Assembly: GCA_029262455.1 (NCBI GenBank)
Contig: JAJCZJ010000119.1
Location: forward strand, 37,310-101,309
Direction: 5' to 3'
Length of the DNA: 64,000 bases
Origin: Deltaproteobacteria bacterium
GTDB taxonomy: Bacteria > Desulfobacterota > Binatia > HRBIN30 > CADEER01
Under the pieces are notes generated by a model. It saw nothing but the letters and a program-made list of their open reading frames with translations. It had not been told where the DNA came from and searched no databases. The translations under genes and the position numbers were made by a program. Position 1 is the stretch's first letter, and every line of letters starts with the position of its first letter. Shown in pieces: positions 51,469-60,260 of this stretch.

Positions 51469-53998
51469 GGCTTCGCAACTGCCGCAAGACCTCGCGCAGG
51501 CGAGCTTGGGTACACGGCTTGGCCAGAATCGGCTGATCCGGCAGCTCGTCGCGCAACGGGCTCCCACTGCGCCATAGCCCGCCGGTCACGAAAACTACGC
51601 GCTGCGCAAGTTGCGGATGGCTCTCGCTCAGCTCGGAATAAATTTCCGGACCCGACTTACCCGGCAGTCGGACGTCGAGGAAGACAGCATCCCACGGATG
51701 CTTGTCAAAAACCGCGAGGGCCTCATCTCCGCTGAAAACATGCTCAACCTCGATCCCCTCAGCGTTGAGCATCATCTCGATGGCCTCGGCAACATCGGCA
51801 TCGTCGTCCACCAAGAGAAACCGCTCTTTTCGCTCCTCTTTCGCTGCCGGAACGTTTTCAATCGGCAAAATGAGAGTGAAGCTCGTGCCTTTTCCCGCCT
51901 CACTTTCGGCGCGGAGGTCGCCTCCATGCGCCTGCGCGATGGCGAAGCTGACGCTGAGCCCAAGCCCGCTACCGTCCGACTTGGTAGAGAAAAACGGATC
52001 GAAGATGCGTGCCAAGACGTCAGCATCGACGCCGACCCCACCATCGGTTACACGCACCTCGAGCGTATTGTCCCGACCCCGCACCTCAACCCGGATATGC
52101 GGTTCCTGGTCGGGTGGCGTCGCTTCGAGAGCATTCTTGAAGAGGTTGAGCAGTACCTGCTGCAATTGCTGTACATCGGCCAGAATCGACGGCAGATCGG
52201 TATCAAACTCGGTCGTCACAACCGCCTGACGGCGGGCAATCTCGTGGCTGATCATATCCAAAGTCGCGCTCGTGACCGAGACCAGATCAACCGCGTCACG
52301 GCGAGGCTGCTTCGGCCGCGCGAACCCGAGGATCCCCTGGACGATCTCAGCAATCCTCCCAGACTGCTGATTGACCTTGGTGAGCGCCGACTCCAACTCT
52401 TCTCGACTTCGATCGCGCAGATCGGCGGTGTAACCGAAAATGACCGCAAGAGCATTGTTGATTTCGTGGGCGATCCCCGCCCCCATCTCCCCGACAGCGG
52501 CAAGCCGGTCGACACGATTGAGCTGCTCCTGAAACGTCTTTTCCTCGGACATGTCTCGGATGATCGCGACCGTACCTTGGCTCGCGCCGTCGTCATCCCG
52601 AATCTGTGTCGCATCGACTAAGGCAGGGAATTCCGAACCGTCCTTGCGTCGGGCAACGATTTCGCCACGCCAAGCGCGATCTCGCACCGAGTCGGCAACC
52701 GTCGCCAACCATTCGGACTCGCCCGTTGCGAGCTCGGAAACCAATCGGCCAGCGACATCCTCGCTGCGGTAACCTAGGAGGCGCAAGAACGCGTTGTTGG
52801 AGAAGGCGATTCTACCTCGCTCATCGGTAATCAAAATACCGTCGCCCGAGCTTTCAACCGCGCGCACCAACCGGTGGCTATCCGCTACCAGGCGAGCCCG
52901 CTGCAGGGCAACTGCAGTCTGGCGCGCAATTCCAGCCGCGATACTCAGATCACGCTGAGTGAAGCTCGTCGGTCCACGCCGACGAGCGAATTCCATGACG
53001 CCATAGAACTCCTCGCCGCTCAACAACGGAGCAACCAGCATCGCGGGTACTTCGAGTGAGGAGACATGTTCGCTGACCGAGTCAGACGCGGAAACGACGA
53101 CACAATGACCGAGCCGCCGAACCCATTCGAAGTCCGGCATGTCTTCGGCCGACAATGTCATCCCAGAAAAGTTTTGTCCTAAGTTTGGACCGGCCCCCGA
53201 CGCGACAGTTCCCCGATACAGGCCGGTTTCTTCGTCCCAAAGAAGGATCCCACAGTAATCTACCTCGACGCTCTTCGGGGCCACCTCGGCCACCGCCTCG
53301 AGGATCTCATCGATATGGGTGAGCCGGCTGATACTATCGCTCACCTGGAGGAGAGCGGTCGCGACAACCGAGTGCGTGCCCGCCATCCGCTCCGCGGCAC
53401 GAGTTCGCGCATCCGTCTGCTCGCCCGCCAAAACATACCGCAGCCAAGCCGTCGCGATCGGCACGACCACGAGTATACCGAGAACCGCAAATTTGACGGC
53501 GCTATGCGCAAGCTTGGGACCGAGCAGCGCCAAGGGGATGACCGGCAGCAAATCGAGGAGCTGCACCGCCCAAACCAAGATGACGACGACCCCAGTAGCC
53601 ATCGCGAAAAGAGCCGCCATCGCCTGGCCAAATACCATCCCGTAGTGAATGCTCTTGAACGGGAACACGAGCAGAAGAGGACTGGCCAGACCTCCGGAGG
53701 CTGCCACCGGCAGGGCCAACAAGAAAACGTTCACCAAGATATCGGCAAACAGGAGAAGGCGCGAGTTTTGTCCCTTACTGTAGTGCTGACTCAGCCGCAG
53801 ATTTAGAATCAGATAGGCGGCAAACGAGACTTGAACGACCCACGGAATCGGAGTCACTTGTAAAAAGAACTCGTTGAAGAAAAGCCAAGCAGCAAGCCCC
53901 TCGACGACCCGTACGATCAACAACGGCGCCGCCGATCGGGCGACCTGATCCGACGAAACGGAGAAGAGTTGTCTCCAATCGGTCCGGCTGAGGTTCAT
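51449..53998 (-). CDS. hybrid sensor histidine kinase
   Basis: An 849-residue protein with an N-terminal module of five or six membrane segments (about 25-205), a GAF domain (about 225-375), a PAS domain (about 385-505; SSGDGILITDERGRIAFSNN), HisKA with VGEMGAGIAHEINNALAVI (His near 523), HATPase with NLFKNALEATPP and SDGSGLGLSVSFAIAQAHGG, and a C-terminal receiver (about 745-845; LLVDDDADVAEAI, VFLDVRLPG). The membrane module resembles the PilS type (low-complexity hydrophobic, no large periplasmic loop). It is monocistronic; the target is unknown. Confidence 0.9.
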   Translation of the reverse strand: MNLSRTDWRQLFSVSSDQVARSAAPLLIVRVVEGLAAWLFFNEFFLQVTPIPWVVQVSFAAYLILNLRLSQHYSKGQNSRLLLFADILVNVFLLALPVAASGGLASPLLLVFPFKSIHYGMVFGQAMAALFAMATGVVVILVWAVQLLDLLPVIPLALLGPKLAHSAVKFAVLGILVVVPIATAWLRYVLAGEQTDARTRAAERMAGTHSVVATALLQVSDSISRLTHIDEILEAVAEVAPKSVEVDYCGILLWDEETGLYRGTVASGAGPNLGQNFSGMTLSAEDMPDFEWVRRLGHCVVVSASDSVSEHVSSLEVPAMLVAPLLSGEEFYGVMEFARRRGPTSFTQRDLSIAAGIARQTAVALQRARLVADSHRLVRAVESSGDGILITDERGRIAFSNNAFLRLLGYRSEDVAGRLVSELATGESEWLATVADSVRDRAWRGEIVARRKDGSEFPALVDATQIRDDDGASQGTVAIIRDMSEEKTFQEQLNRVDRLAAVGEMGAGIAHEINNALAVIFGYTADLRDRSREELESALTKVNQQSGRIAEIVQGILGFARPKQPRRDAVDLVSVTSATLDMISHEIARRQAVVTTEFDTDLPSILADVQQLQQVLLNLFKNALEATPPDQEPHIRVEVRGRDNTLEVRVTDGGVGVDADVLARIFDPFFSTKSDGSGLGLSVSFAIAQAHGGDLRAESEAGKGTSFTLILPIENVPAAKEERKERFLLVDDDADVAEAIEMMLNAEGIEVEHVFSGDEALAVFDKHPWDAVFLDVRLPGKSGPEIYSELSESHPQLAQRVVFVTGGLWRSGSPLRDELPDQPILAKPCTQARLREVLRQLRSLSLDAA

Positions 53999-54270
53999 AG
54001 CGCAACCCTACAGCCACACCCGTCTCGTCCGCAACACAGACCACTCACCCAAAAGATTTCAAGAAAGACCGCGGTCCCCAGCTACAATCGGCGGCAGCTT
54101 AGGGCGCACCGATACTCCGAGGGACGTCGAGCAACGCGGCGTGGCAAGTTGTGACGCCAGCTTCTGGCAACGCTCGACCGGGCGCACCTTCCCGCCCTTT
54201 CGCGTGTGTTCGCGACCGACTCGGCAAGACGTTTCGGGACTCGCCCACGGGTGACTTGGTGCGGGCTAAA

Positions 54271-54783
54271 TTACTTTGCTTCGCAAGGCTTATAGTTGTC
54301 CGGAAGAAAATAGAGGGAATAGTCCGCGTCACCCGCTGACTGCTCCCGACGCTGCTTACCGAGATCGACCTCTAGCGGCGTCCCTTTGCGGTCCAGCGTC
54401 GCACCTAGAACCAAGCGAAAAAAGCCGTCATCCCCCGAGCGAGTCCGGACCGTCCATGAATTGGGCAAGAATAAGCGGATGAAGTCTTCGGTCAGCGGTT
54501 TGTCATCTTTGTCCACCAGCGTACCGGAGAGTTGCAGGTCGAACGCATAGCTCAGCTTGACCCCGTAGTTCGCACTCAGAAGGCAGGCGCCGCAGCGCTT
54601 TCCGTTGTGAAACCCTTCTTTAACACCGCCAAAACACCCGGCGCCAGTATCAGAACCCTGACAGGTGTTGCAGTCCACAATCACACCGATGGCCTTGCCA
54701 TCACCGTCGACCACCCTCTTTTCGGCGCCGGACGCAGCCCCGACAGACCCGAACATAAGTACAATTGCAATGATGAAACGCAT
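54271..54783 (-). CDS. secreted protein with N-terminal Cys cluster, unknown function
   Basis: A 170-residue protein with a signal peptide (MRFIIAIVLMFGSVGAASGA/E). Five Cys cluster in DCNTCQGSDTGAGCFGG and KRCGAC (about 38-67), followed by an extended beta-rich part with LSGTLVDKDDKPL (a carboxypeptidase-regulatory-like turn) and one Cys near the end (KPCEAK). It is not recognised. It is transcribed alone, away from the sirtuin gene. Confidence 0.6.
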   Translation of the reverse strand: MRFIIAIVLMFGSVGAASGAEKRVVDGDGKAIGVIVDCNTCQGSDTGAGCFGGVKEGFHNGKRCGACLLSANYGVKLSYAFDLQLSGTLVDKDDKPLTEDFIRLFLPNSWTVRTRSGDDGFFRLVLGATLDRKGTPLEVDLGKQRREQSAGDADYSLYFLPDNYKPCEAK

Positions 54784-55038
54784 GACAGCTCCCTGGGGTA
54801 ATCGCTATTCCGAATCAATTCGAAATCGCATGAACACTCAACCTTCTGTTATACGCGAAGCCCGACCGCTGCTCAAACCATCAGAGACAGCGATCGGGTT
54901 CACCCCGGTACACCCGTTCCGAGCCCAGCCCGACACGACCCAATCGTCTCGAATAGTGACTAAGAATTTCGCGTAAATTGGATTCTGCGGCAACCCGCAG
55001 GGTTGAGGAGCGCCCCCTCATGACCATACTCATGAGCC

Positions 55039-55830
55039 ATGGAAGATCGACCAAGCGAGGAAGACTTGCGCAAAGCCGCCGAAGCAATCGCGCACGCGAC
55101 TTACGCAGCCGCTCTCACCGGTGCCGGCTTGTCCGTAGAAAGCGGTATTCCCCCATTCCGCGGGCCAGGAGGACTCTGGACCAAACACGGCGAGCCCCCG
55201 CTGAACGGCTTTGAAGAGTTCCTGAGCGATCCCAAAGCCGCGTGGGAGGCAAGACTCAACCCGCGCGGACCCATGCTGGAATTGTGGCGTACCCTCCAGG
55301 ACGCGAAGCCCAACCCCGGGCACTACGCCCTCGCCGAGCTCGATCGAATCGGTATCCTGCGATGTCTGATCACGCAAAACGTCGACGACCTGCACTCACA
55401 GGCTGGCTCACGCGAATTAGCCGAAATCCACGGAAACTACCGCTTGGTGCGTTGCCTGGAGTGCGGCGATCGCAACAGCCGAGACGACATCAACCTCGAC
55501 GAGTTACCCCCAATCTGCGCCAAGTGCGGCGGCATCATCAAGAGCGACACGGTGTCGTTCGGAGAGCCGATTCCGGTGGATGTGCTGGCGATCTGTCAGC
55601 AAGTGGCCGACCAGTGCGACTGCATGATCGTCGCAGGGACTTCCGCGACGGTTTATCCGGCGGCACACTTCCCCGTCCAGGTCCGGCAGCGCGGCGGGAC
55701 ACTGATCGAGGTCAATCCGTACGAGAGTGAGCTGACGCCGATGTGCTCGATCAGCCTGCGCGGTCCCGCCGGCGAAATCCTACCTCTGCTCGTGGAGCGC
55801 GTCGCCGAGACGATCGGAACCCGCTCGTAG
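55039..55830 (+). CDS. NAD-dependent protein deacylase, Sir2 family
   Basis: A 263-residue sirtuin. ALTGAGLSVESGIPPFRGPGGLW (about 25-47) is the NAD-binding signature, LITQNVDDLHSQAG the NID-type motif, ELAEIHGNY has the catalytic His, and CLECGDRN with CAKCGG form the zinc site. VAGTSATVYPAAHF and IEVNPYESELT are late conserved elements. It removes acyl groups from lysines, often of acyl-CoA synthetases. No strong ribosome site precedes the ATG. It is convergent with the DUF5666-like lipoprotein gene. Confidence 0.93.
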   Translation: MEDRPSEEDLRKAAEAIAHATYAAALTGAGLSVESGIPPFRGPGGLWTKHGEPPLNGFEEFLSDPKAAWEARLNPRGPMLELWRTLQDAKPNPGHYALAELDRIGILRCLITQNVDDLHSQAGSRELAEIHGNYRLVRCLECGDRNSRDDINLDELPPICAKCGGIIKSDTVSFGEPIPVDVLAICQQVADQCDCMIVAGTSATVYPAAHFPVQVRQRGGTLIEVNPYESELTPMCSISLRGPAGEILPLLVERVAETIGTRS

Positions 55831-55836
55831 TCTCCA

Positions 55837-56997
55837 CTAGCGGCGCGCGGGTTCCTCCCGCACCACTCGTCCAACATCGATAATGGCGAATTGCCGCTCC
55901 ACAACGGGACTGCCTACCAACCGCAGCCCATCTCCGGGCCGAAGATCCCGACATGAGCAAGCGCGCCCACCACAGACGAACTCTGTCTCCGGGTGAACCC
56001 GCGCAATCAGCACTTGTGGGGCACCGTCCAACCGCGTCTGCGTTTCGATCAACCCCTGCCCACAACCAACCCTAAGGGCCACAACTGGGACAGAGACGAC
56101 CAACGGCCCGGGAAATACCAAAACCGTCGTAGCCCTCACGGCCTCGGGGTTGTCGATACTGGCGAAACCGCGAATCTGAACGATGTCGCGCTCCAGGATG
56201 TCGTCACAGGCACAAGGACGCAGCTCATCGCCATCGTTGCATAGAATCTCTGTGTTCGGACGGAATCGAACACTCGCGAGAGACGGCTCGTCCGCCGTCG
56301 TGACCAACACTTGGATTCCATCCCGGTCGCAGAACAACCGGTTCACACTACCGCCAAACTCAACTAGGATCTCACGCGCCGGTGCCGGAGGGCGATCGGT
56401 AAGCGTCACGACCAATGCAATGCTGGTGCGATCCGCTAGCTGCACACCAGTCGCTTCGACACGATCCCTCGGACGTAAGTCCTGGCAGCTAATCGCCTCA
56501 CCGGAGCGGGTGCGTAGAAAGGCATCGGGGAAGATCAGAAAACGGAAATCTCTGCCGTTTGCCGCGAGTTCGATGTCGACCCGACCACCATCAGGTCCGC
56601 AATCAACACGGCGAATCGTGCCGATGACCGATCCAATCCTGACAATCTGTCTGCTGATCCGCTGCGGGGCAGCGGGATCAATCACGATCCCCTCAATGAT
56701 CGTTGTCGATCCGGACGCCACTGAGATCGGCAGTTCGCCAAGGTCGAAACCACCGACGGCATCGCGAAAGCGCAGCGCTACTTCTCCGTCAAACTCGCCC
56801 AAAAGCTCGAAATTTCCCGACCGATCGAGCCGCGAGGCCGCGTCGCCAATCGCTACCTCGATGCCTTCGAGATCGCTACCCGGCGTCGTTGAAACATTCC
56901 CTGCAACGATCGCAGAGATTCCGGAACCAGTGACACCACCCTCACTCGCACAACCCGCGAGCGCAGTCACAATCAAGATCGACAGGAGCCGTTTCAT
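55837..56997 (-). CDS. DUF5666-like lipoprotein
   Basis: A 386-residue protein with lipobox LAGC (Cys at 16). After a carboxypeptidase-regulatory-like N-terminus (about 30-110) come three similar beta-barrel-like modules, each with a strand, a Cys pair and a GD motif (AISCQDLRPRDRV, LRPCACDDILERDIV, ACSCRDLRPGDGL), which fits tandem DUF5666 repeats. Function unknown. It is 41 bases downstream of the DUF6502-like gene and probably in one operon with it. Confidence 0.65.
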   Translation of the reverse strand: MKRLLSILIVTALAGCASEGGVTGSGISAIVAGNVSTTPGSDLEGIEVAIGDAASRLDRSGNFELLGEFDGEVALRFRDAVGGFDLGELPISVASGSTTIIEGIVIDPAAPQRISRQIVRIGSVIGTIRRVDCGPDGGRVDIELAANGRDFRFLIFPDAFLRTRSGEAISCQDLRPRDRVEATGVQLADRTSIALVVTLTDRPPAPAREILVEFGGSVNRLFCDRDGIQVLVTTADEPSLASVRFRPNTEILCNDGDELRPCACDDILERDIVQIRGFASIDNPEAVRATTVLVFPGPLVVSVPVVALRVGCGQGLIETQTRLDGAPQVLIARVHPETEFVCGGRACSCRDLRPGDGLRLVGSPVVERQFAIIDVGRVVREEPARR

Positions 56998-57038
56998 CGC
57001 ATCATCTTTCGGATGTAGGCAGCCGGATACGCACGGCC

Positions 57039-57947
57039 CTACTTCTTCCCCTTTTTCTTGTTCAACTTCTGAATTCGGCCCGGCGGACCACTCATCTTCT
57101 TCGCGGAAGACGGCTGCTCACCTAAGTCCTCGATCTCCTCGAAATAGTAGACGCCAATCGCAACGCGGGACCGATCACCACCCGGTGCATCTTCCCGACG
57201 ATCCCGATCGTAGGACGAAACCAACGCATTGGCCCGGCGGACAAAGTCTTCACCCACCCGCCGCGCCTCGTCTCGCAGGGTATCCAGTGCGTCTGAACCG
57301 ATGTTGTCGTAGGCCACCTTGCGCTGTAGCCACGGCTCTTCTGTTGTCTCGATATTGTGCGCAATCGTCGAGTAGAGTTCCGCTGGGTCAGAGCCAAGCA
57401 AGGTGAACTTGCCTTCGAGGCCGACCACAGGAATGTGCGCTTCCCGCGCCAACTCTACATCGCCATCTGGACGCAACACCACGCTCCCGAGTCGGATCAA
57501 TTCATCCAGCACCGCACGCACCGGAATGTCGATACTGAGGGATCGCACCAAGTCGGAAAAACTTGGCTGAGAGGCGTCCTCGGACTCGTACCGTAACCGT
57601 CGTGGCGCGCCGTCGGGAGCCGCGAATGGCGGACCGGCCATCCAGCGCCCAACTGCGTGCGTCGCTACCGAGTCTTCAACATCCGCCAGCTGGACATCGG
57701 ATTGGCGACGCTTGCGAAGGCCCGAGATCTCTTTGCGTGAGATACCGGTCAGCAAGGCGATTCGGCTATCGGTCTGACGTTTAAAGGGCAGAGCGAAGTC
57801 ATTCTCGGCCACATCCACATAGAGCTGTTTCATCGTGCGCACCATGGCGGTGTAGGAAACGCCATACTTGATCGCTTGGCGGACGACCGGACGCAAAACC
57901 CGCCTGAGCGCCGCTGCAAAGTGCTTCTTTAGTTCCGCCGATAACAT
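57039..57947 (-). CDS. DUF6502-like cytoplasmic protein
   Basis: A 302-residue protein. The first 75 residues (VLRPVVRQAIKYGVSYTAMVRTMKQLYV, and SRIALLTGISRKEISGLRKRR) look like the helix-turn-helix-like N-terminus of DUF6502 proteins; a middle region FSDLVRSLSIDIPVRAVLDELIRLGSV resembles a winged helix. The C-terminus is Lys-rich (LNKKKGKK). I recall DUF6502 genes sitting next to DUF5666 genes in other bacteria, as here; the pair might be a cytoplasmic regulator with an envelope partner, but no function is established. Confidence 0.6.
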   Translation of the reverse strand: MLSAELKKHFAAALRRVLRPVVRQAIKYGVSYTAMVRTMKQLYVDVAENDFALPFKRQTDSRIALLTGISRKEISGLRKRRQSDVQLADVEDSVATHAVGRWMAGPPFAAPDGAPRRLRYESEDASQPSFSDLVRSLSIDIPVRAVLDELIRLGSVVLRPDGDVELAREAHIPVVGLEGKFTLLGSDPAELYSTIAHNIETTEEPWLQRKVAYDNIGSDALDTLRDEARRVGEDFVRRANALVSSYDRDRREDAPGGDRSRVAIGVYYFEEIEDLGEQPSSAKKMSGPPGRIQKLNKKKGKK

Positions 57948-58057
57948 CTTTCACGAGAACGAGATGGCCATCACTGTACGCGAGATCGCCGCGGCACTCG
58001 ATAGGGCGGGATGGGAACACGACGTCCCCATCCCGCCTCGATCAATACCGACCCCGG

Positions 58058-58708
58058 CTATTCGTCGCCGGTGGTTGGCTCCTCATTGCACGCTTCGACA
58101 CAGCTGCGCGCCTCACTGCGACATTCGCCGAGAGCCTCGCGCCAACCCTCGCGGCAAGGAGCTACGCACTCCTTGGCAGCCGCGATCGCCGCTTGGCACT
58201 CGGTCGTCGGATCCTCCCGATCATTCTCGGCACAAGCCTCTCGCGCCGCCGCAACCTCGTCTGCGCACTCTTCACGACACATCCGCGCCTCTTCGCGGGC
58301 GGCGGACCGACAAGTCCCCAGATCGTCGCGGCATTCAAGAATGCAGGCCCGGTCACCGGGCTCCGCACACGAGCGTAAGCAAGATCGGCCACGCGTAATG
58401 CATCCGCGAATCCCCGCGCGGACCTCACCCTGACAATGGTTTCCACAGCGACGCGCCGCTGCCCGAGCTACTGCACAGAGCTCACTCTGAGGAGCCCGTT
58501 CACAGACCGTGCGCGCCTGCTCGCGCAAGTCGCTGCAGCGCTCGGCACACTCGCGACCGGCCGCACGAACATTGGCCAGACACATCCTCACGTCGTCGCG
58601 ACACTCGCCAACACAGGTCGGCTCATCGACCTCTTGGCCAAGCGCCGCCCCGGGCACGACAACTGCCCAGAACAACACCGCTGCCAGCATCCGAATCGAA
58701 ATCTTCAT
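58058..58708 (-). CDS. secreted Cys-rich helical repeat protein
   Basis: A 216-residue secreted protein from ATG 58708, which follows GGAGG; the longer frame to 59194 lies over the GalT-like gene. The signal peptide ends AAALG/Q region (about 25). The mature part has about 28 Cys in about 190 residues, mainly as C-x3-C pairs separated by 6-11 mostly helical residues rich in Arg, Glu and Ala (CVGECRDDVRMC, CAERCSDL, CRDDLGTCRS, CREECADEV, CREGWREAL). The spacing suggests stacked disulfide-linked helical hairpins. The family is not recognised. Confidence 0.7.
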   Translation of the reverse strand: MKISIRMLAAVLFWAVVVPGAALGQEVDEPTCVGECRDDVRMCLANVRAAGRECAERCSDLREQARTVCERAPQSELCAVARAAARRCGNHCQGEVRAGIRGCITRGRSCLRSCAEPGDRACILECRDDLGTCRSAAREEARMCREECADEVAAAREACAENDREDPTTECQAAIAAAKECVAPCREGWREALGECRSEARSCVEACNEEPTTGDE

Positions 58709-58843
58709 CAAAAAACCTCCATTTCCTTCTTGAGCCCCAATATTTGGACAATTACGCCCAAAAAAGGATTGAGTCAACTCTTTTCTGCACGCGATCACCC
58801 CTTGATCAAACACGTCCAGTTTTTTGATACTCCTCGACTCCCT

Positions 58844-59797
58844 ATGCCCCTGGAAGTGCAAAGAACCGAGAATGGCGAGCTGCTGTCGGTCGTGAATCCC
58901 TTCACCGGGGTCGTCACGTACCTCACTGATATCCATCTGAAACGCAGCGGATTCAAGAAACACCACCCGCCGCCCTCGGCAGAGGCCACCGCCGCCCTTG
59001 CGCGCACTCTGTCCACCTGCCCCTTCTGCCCGGGCAATGAACACCTGACGACAGCGGAAGTTTGGCGGTTCCCCAGCGCCCCCGATCCATGGTCCCTCCG
59101 GGCCTTCTACAACTTGTTTCCACGTCTCCCCGTGCACTGCACCGCAGGCAAGAACGAGTCCTACGTCCTGGTCGACACGCCCGAACACTACCAAGCAAAC
59201 GCGACGTCGCCCGTGGACCTAGCTTACAGCGCCCTTCTCCCCGAACAGGACTTCCGAAGGCTACTCGCTGCGGCAGTCGACATCGCCAGGCTCTCTTTTC
59301 AGAACCCCGCCGTGTCAAGTGTCGTCATTCGGAAAAACCAGGGCTATGAGTCCGGCGCCTCGCAACCACACCCGCACACCCAAATCATCGGCAGCGACCG
59401 CGTGTTCCAGCCAATCCTACGCGAAAAGGAAGTTCTCGCCTCCGCACCGGCACTCTGGCAGGACATCCTCGACCTCGTCAGAGCCGAAGGCTTCTTGATC
59501 GAAGAAAACGACGGCTGCTTTCTCTATTTCTGCCCTTTCGGCACCTTTCCTCGAAGCTACGAGATCGTCGACACGCGCAGCTTTGGTCGCCTTGACGAGA
59601 TCGACACGTCGCGCCTCGACCTATTCGCCGACCTACTCCGAAAAGCTCTTGTTATCCTCGGCGACATCCCCTTGGACTACGAGATCCATGCAGATAGCGG
59701 ACTTCCCCTGCATGCGCACATCAACGCCAGGCACTTCGCATACTCCAACATCGCCGGCACCCTAAACCTTCCGACTGGGCTTGCACGGTTCTCTTGA
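58844..59797 (+). CDS. GalT-like nucleotidyltransferase (HIT superfamily)
   Basis: A 317-residue protein from ATG 58844; the frame upstream to 58436 is a shadow of the Cys-rich gene. CPFCPGNEHLTT (about 50-61) is the GalT-type zinc pair, NLFPRLPVH the phosphate strand, and NQGYESGASQPHPHTQIIGS (about 166-185) the HxHxQ active site with the nucleophilic His. The C-terminal half also resembles GalT (DYEIHADSGLPLHAHINAR). GalT exchanges UMP between UDP-glucose and galactose 1-phosphate; no galactose genes lie nearby, so the true substrate is open. It is divergent from the Cys-rich secreted protein. Confidence 0.75.
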   Translation: MPLEVQRTENGELLSVVNPFTGVVTYLTDIHLKRSGFKKHHPPPSAEATAALARTLSTCPFCPGNEHLTTAEVWRFPSAPDPWSLRAFYNLFPRLPVHCTAGKNESYVLVDTPEHYQANATSPVDLAYSALLPEQDFRRLLAAAVDIARLSFQNPAVSSVVIRKNQGYESGASQPHPHTQIIGSDRVFQPILREKEVLASAPALWQDILDLVRAEGFLIEENDGCFLYFCPFGTFPRSYEIVDTRSFGRLDEIDTSRLDLFADLLRKALVILGDIPLDYEIHADSGLPLHAHINARHFAYSNIAGTLNLPTGLARFS

Positions 59798-59892
59798 CTC
59801 CGCTGCCGCGGAATTCACCGCACCTTGACCTAATTGACTTCGAGACCGTCCTCCCTTACCAATCTACGACACTGAGTAGACCGGTCAGTACG

Positions 59893-60240
59893 ATGCCAAA
59901 CGACGATACCGCTACCGCCCTCGAAGCCATTTTTGAGGAGATGCCTAAGCGTCTCCTCCCTGCAAGTGGCGCTGGCGCGGTTTACTTGATTCGGATCAAC
60001 CTGACCGGAAACGCGGGCGGTACATACTTCCTGGAGTTCGCCGACAATTCGTTGAAAGTCTCCGGCCGGGCAATCGGTCAGCCACAACTGACGATGACCA
60101 TCTCAGCGGTCGACTTCGTGGCGCTCTGTCAAGGTAAGCTAAACGGCCAGCTCGCGTTCATGAACGGCAAGCTGAAGATGATGGGCGATATGGGGCTCGC
60201 GATGAAGATTCCCACGCTCTTCGATCGACGACGCTCGTAG
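59893..60240 (+). CDS. SCP2 sterol-binding domain protein
   Basis: A 115-residue single SCP2 domain from ATG 59893. NAGGTYFLEFADNSLKVSGRAIGQPQLTMTISAVDFVALCQGKLNGQLAFMNGKLKMMGDMGLAMKI covers the whole fold (residues about 40-106), with the typical DF-x6-GK-N-G-AFM-GKLK-GD pattern. Such proteins bind sterols, fatty acyl-CoA or hopanoid-like lipids. It is 95 bases after the GalT-like gene and convergent with hpnJ, so a lipid-transfer role near hopanoid modification is attractive but unproven. Confidence 0.85.
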   Translation: MPNDDTATALEAIFEEMPKRLLPASGAGAVYLIRINLTGNAGGTYFLEFADNSLKVSGRAIGQPQLTMTISAVDFVALCQGKLNGQLAFMNGKLKMMGDMGLAMKIPTLFDRRRS

Positions 60241-60260
60241 TTCCGCCGCAACACCCGCGA

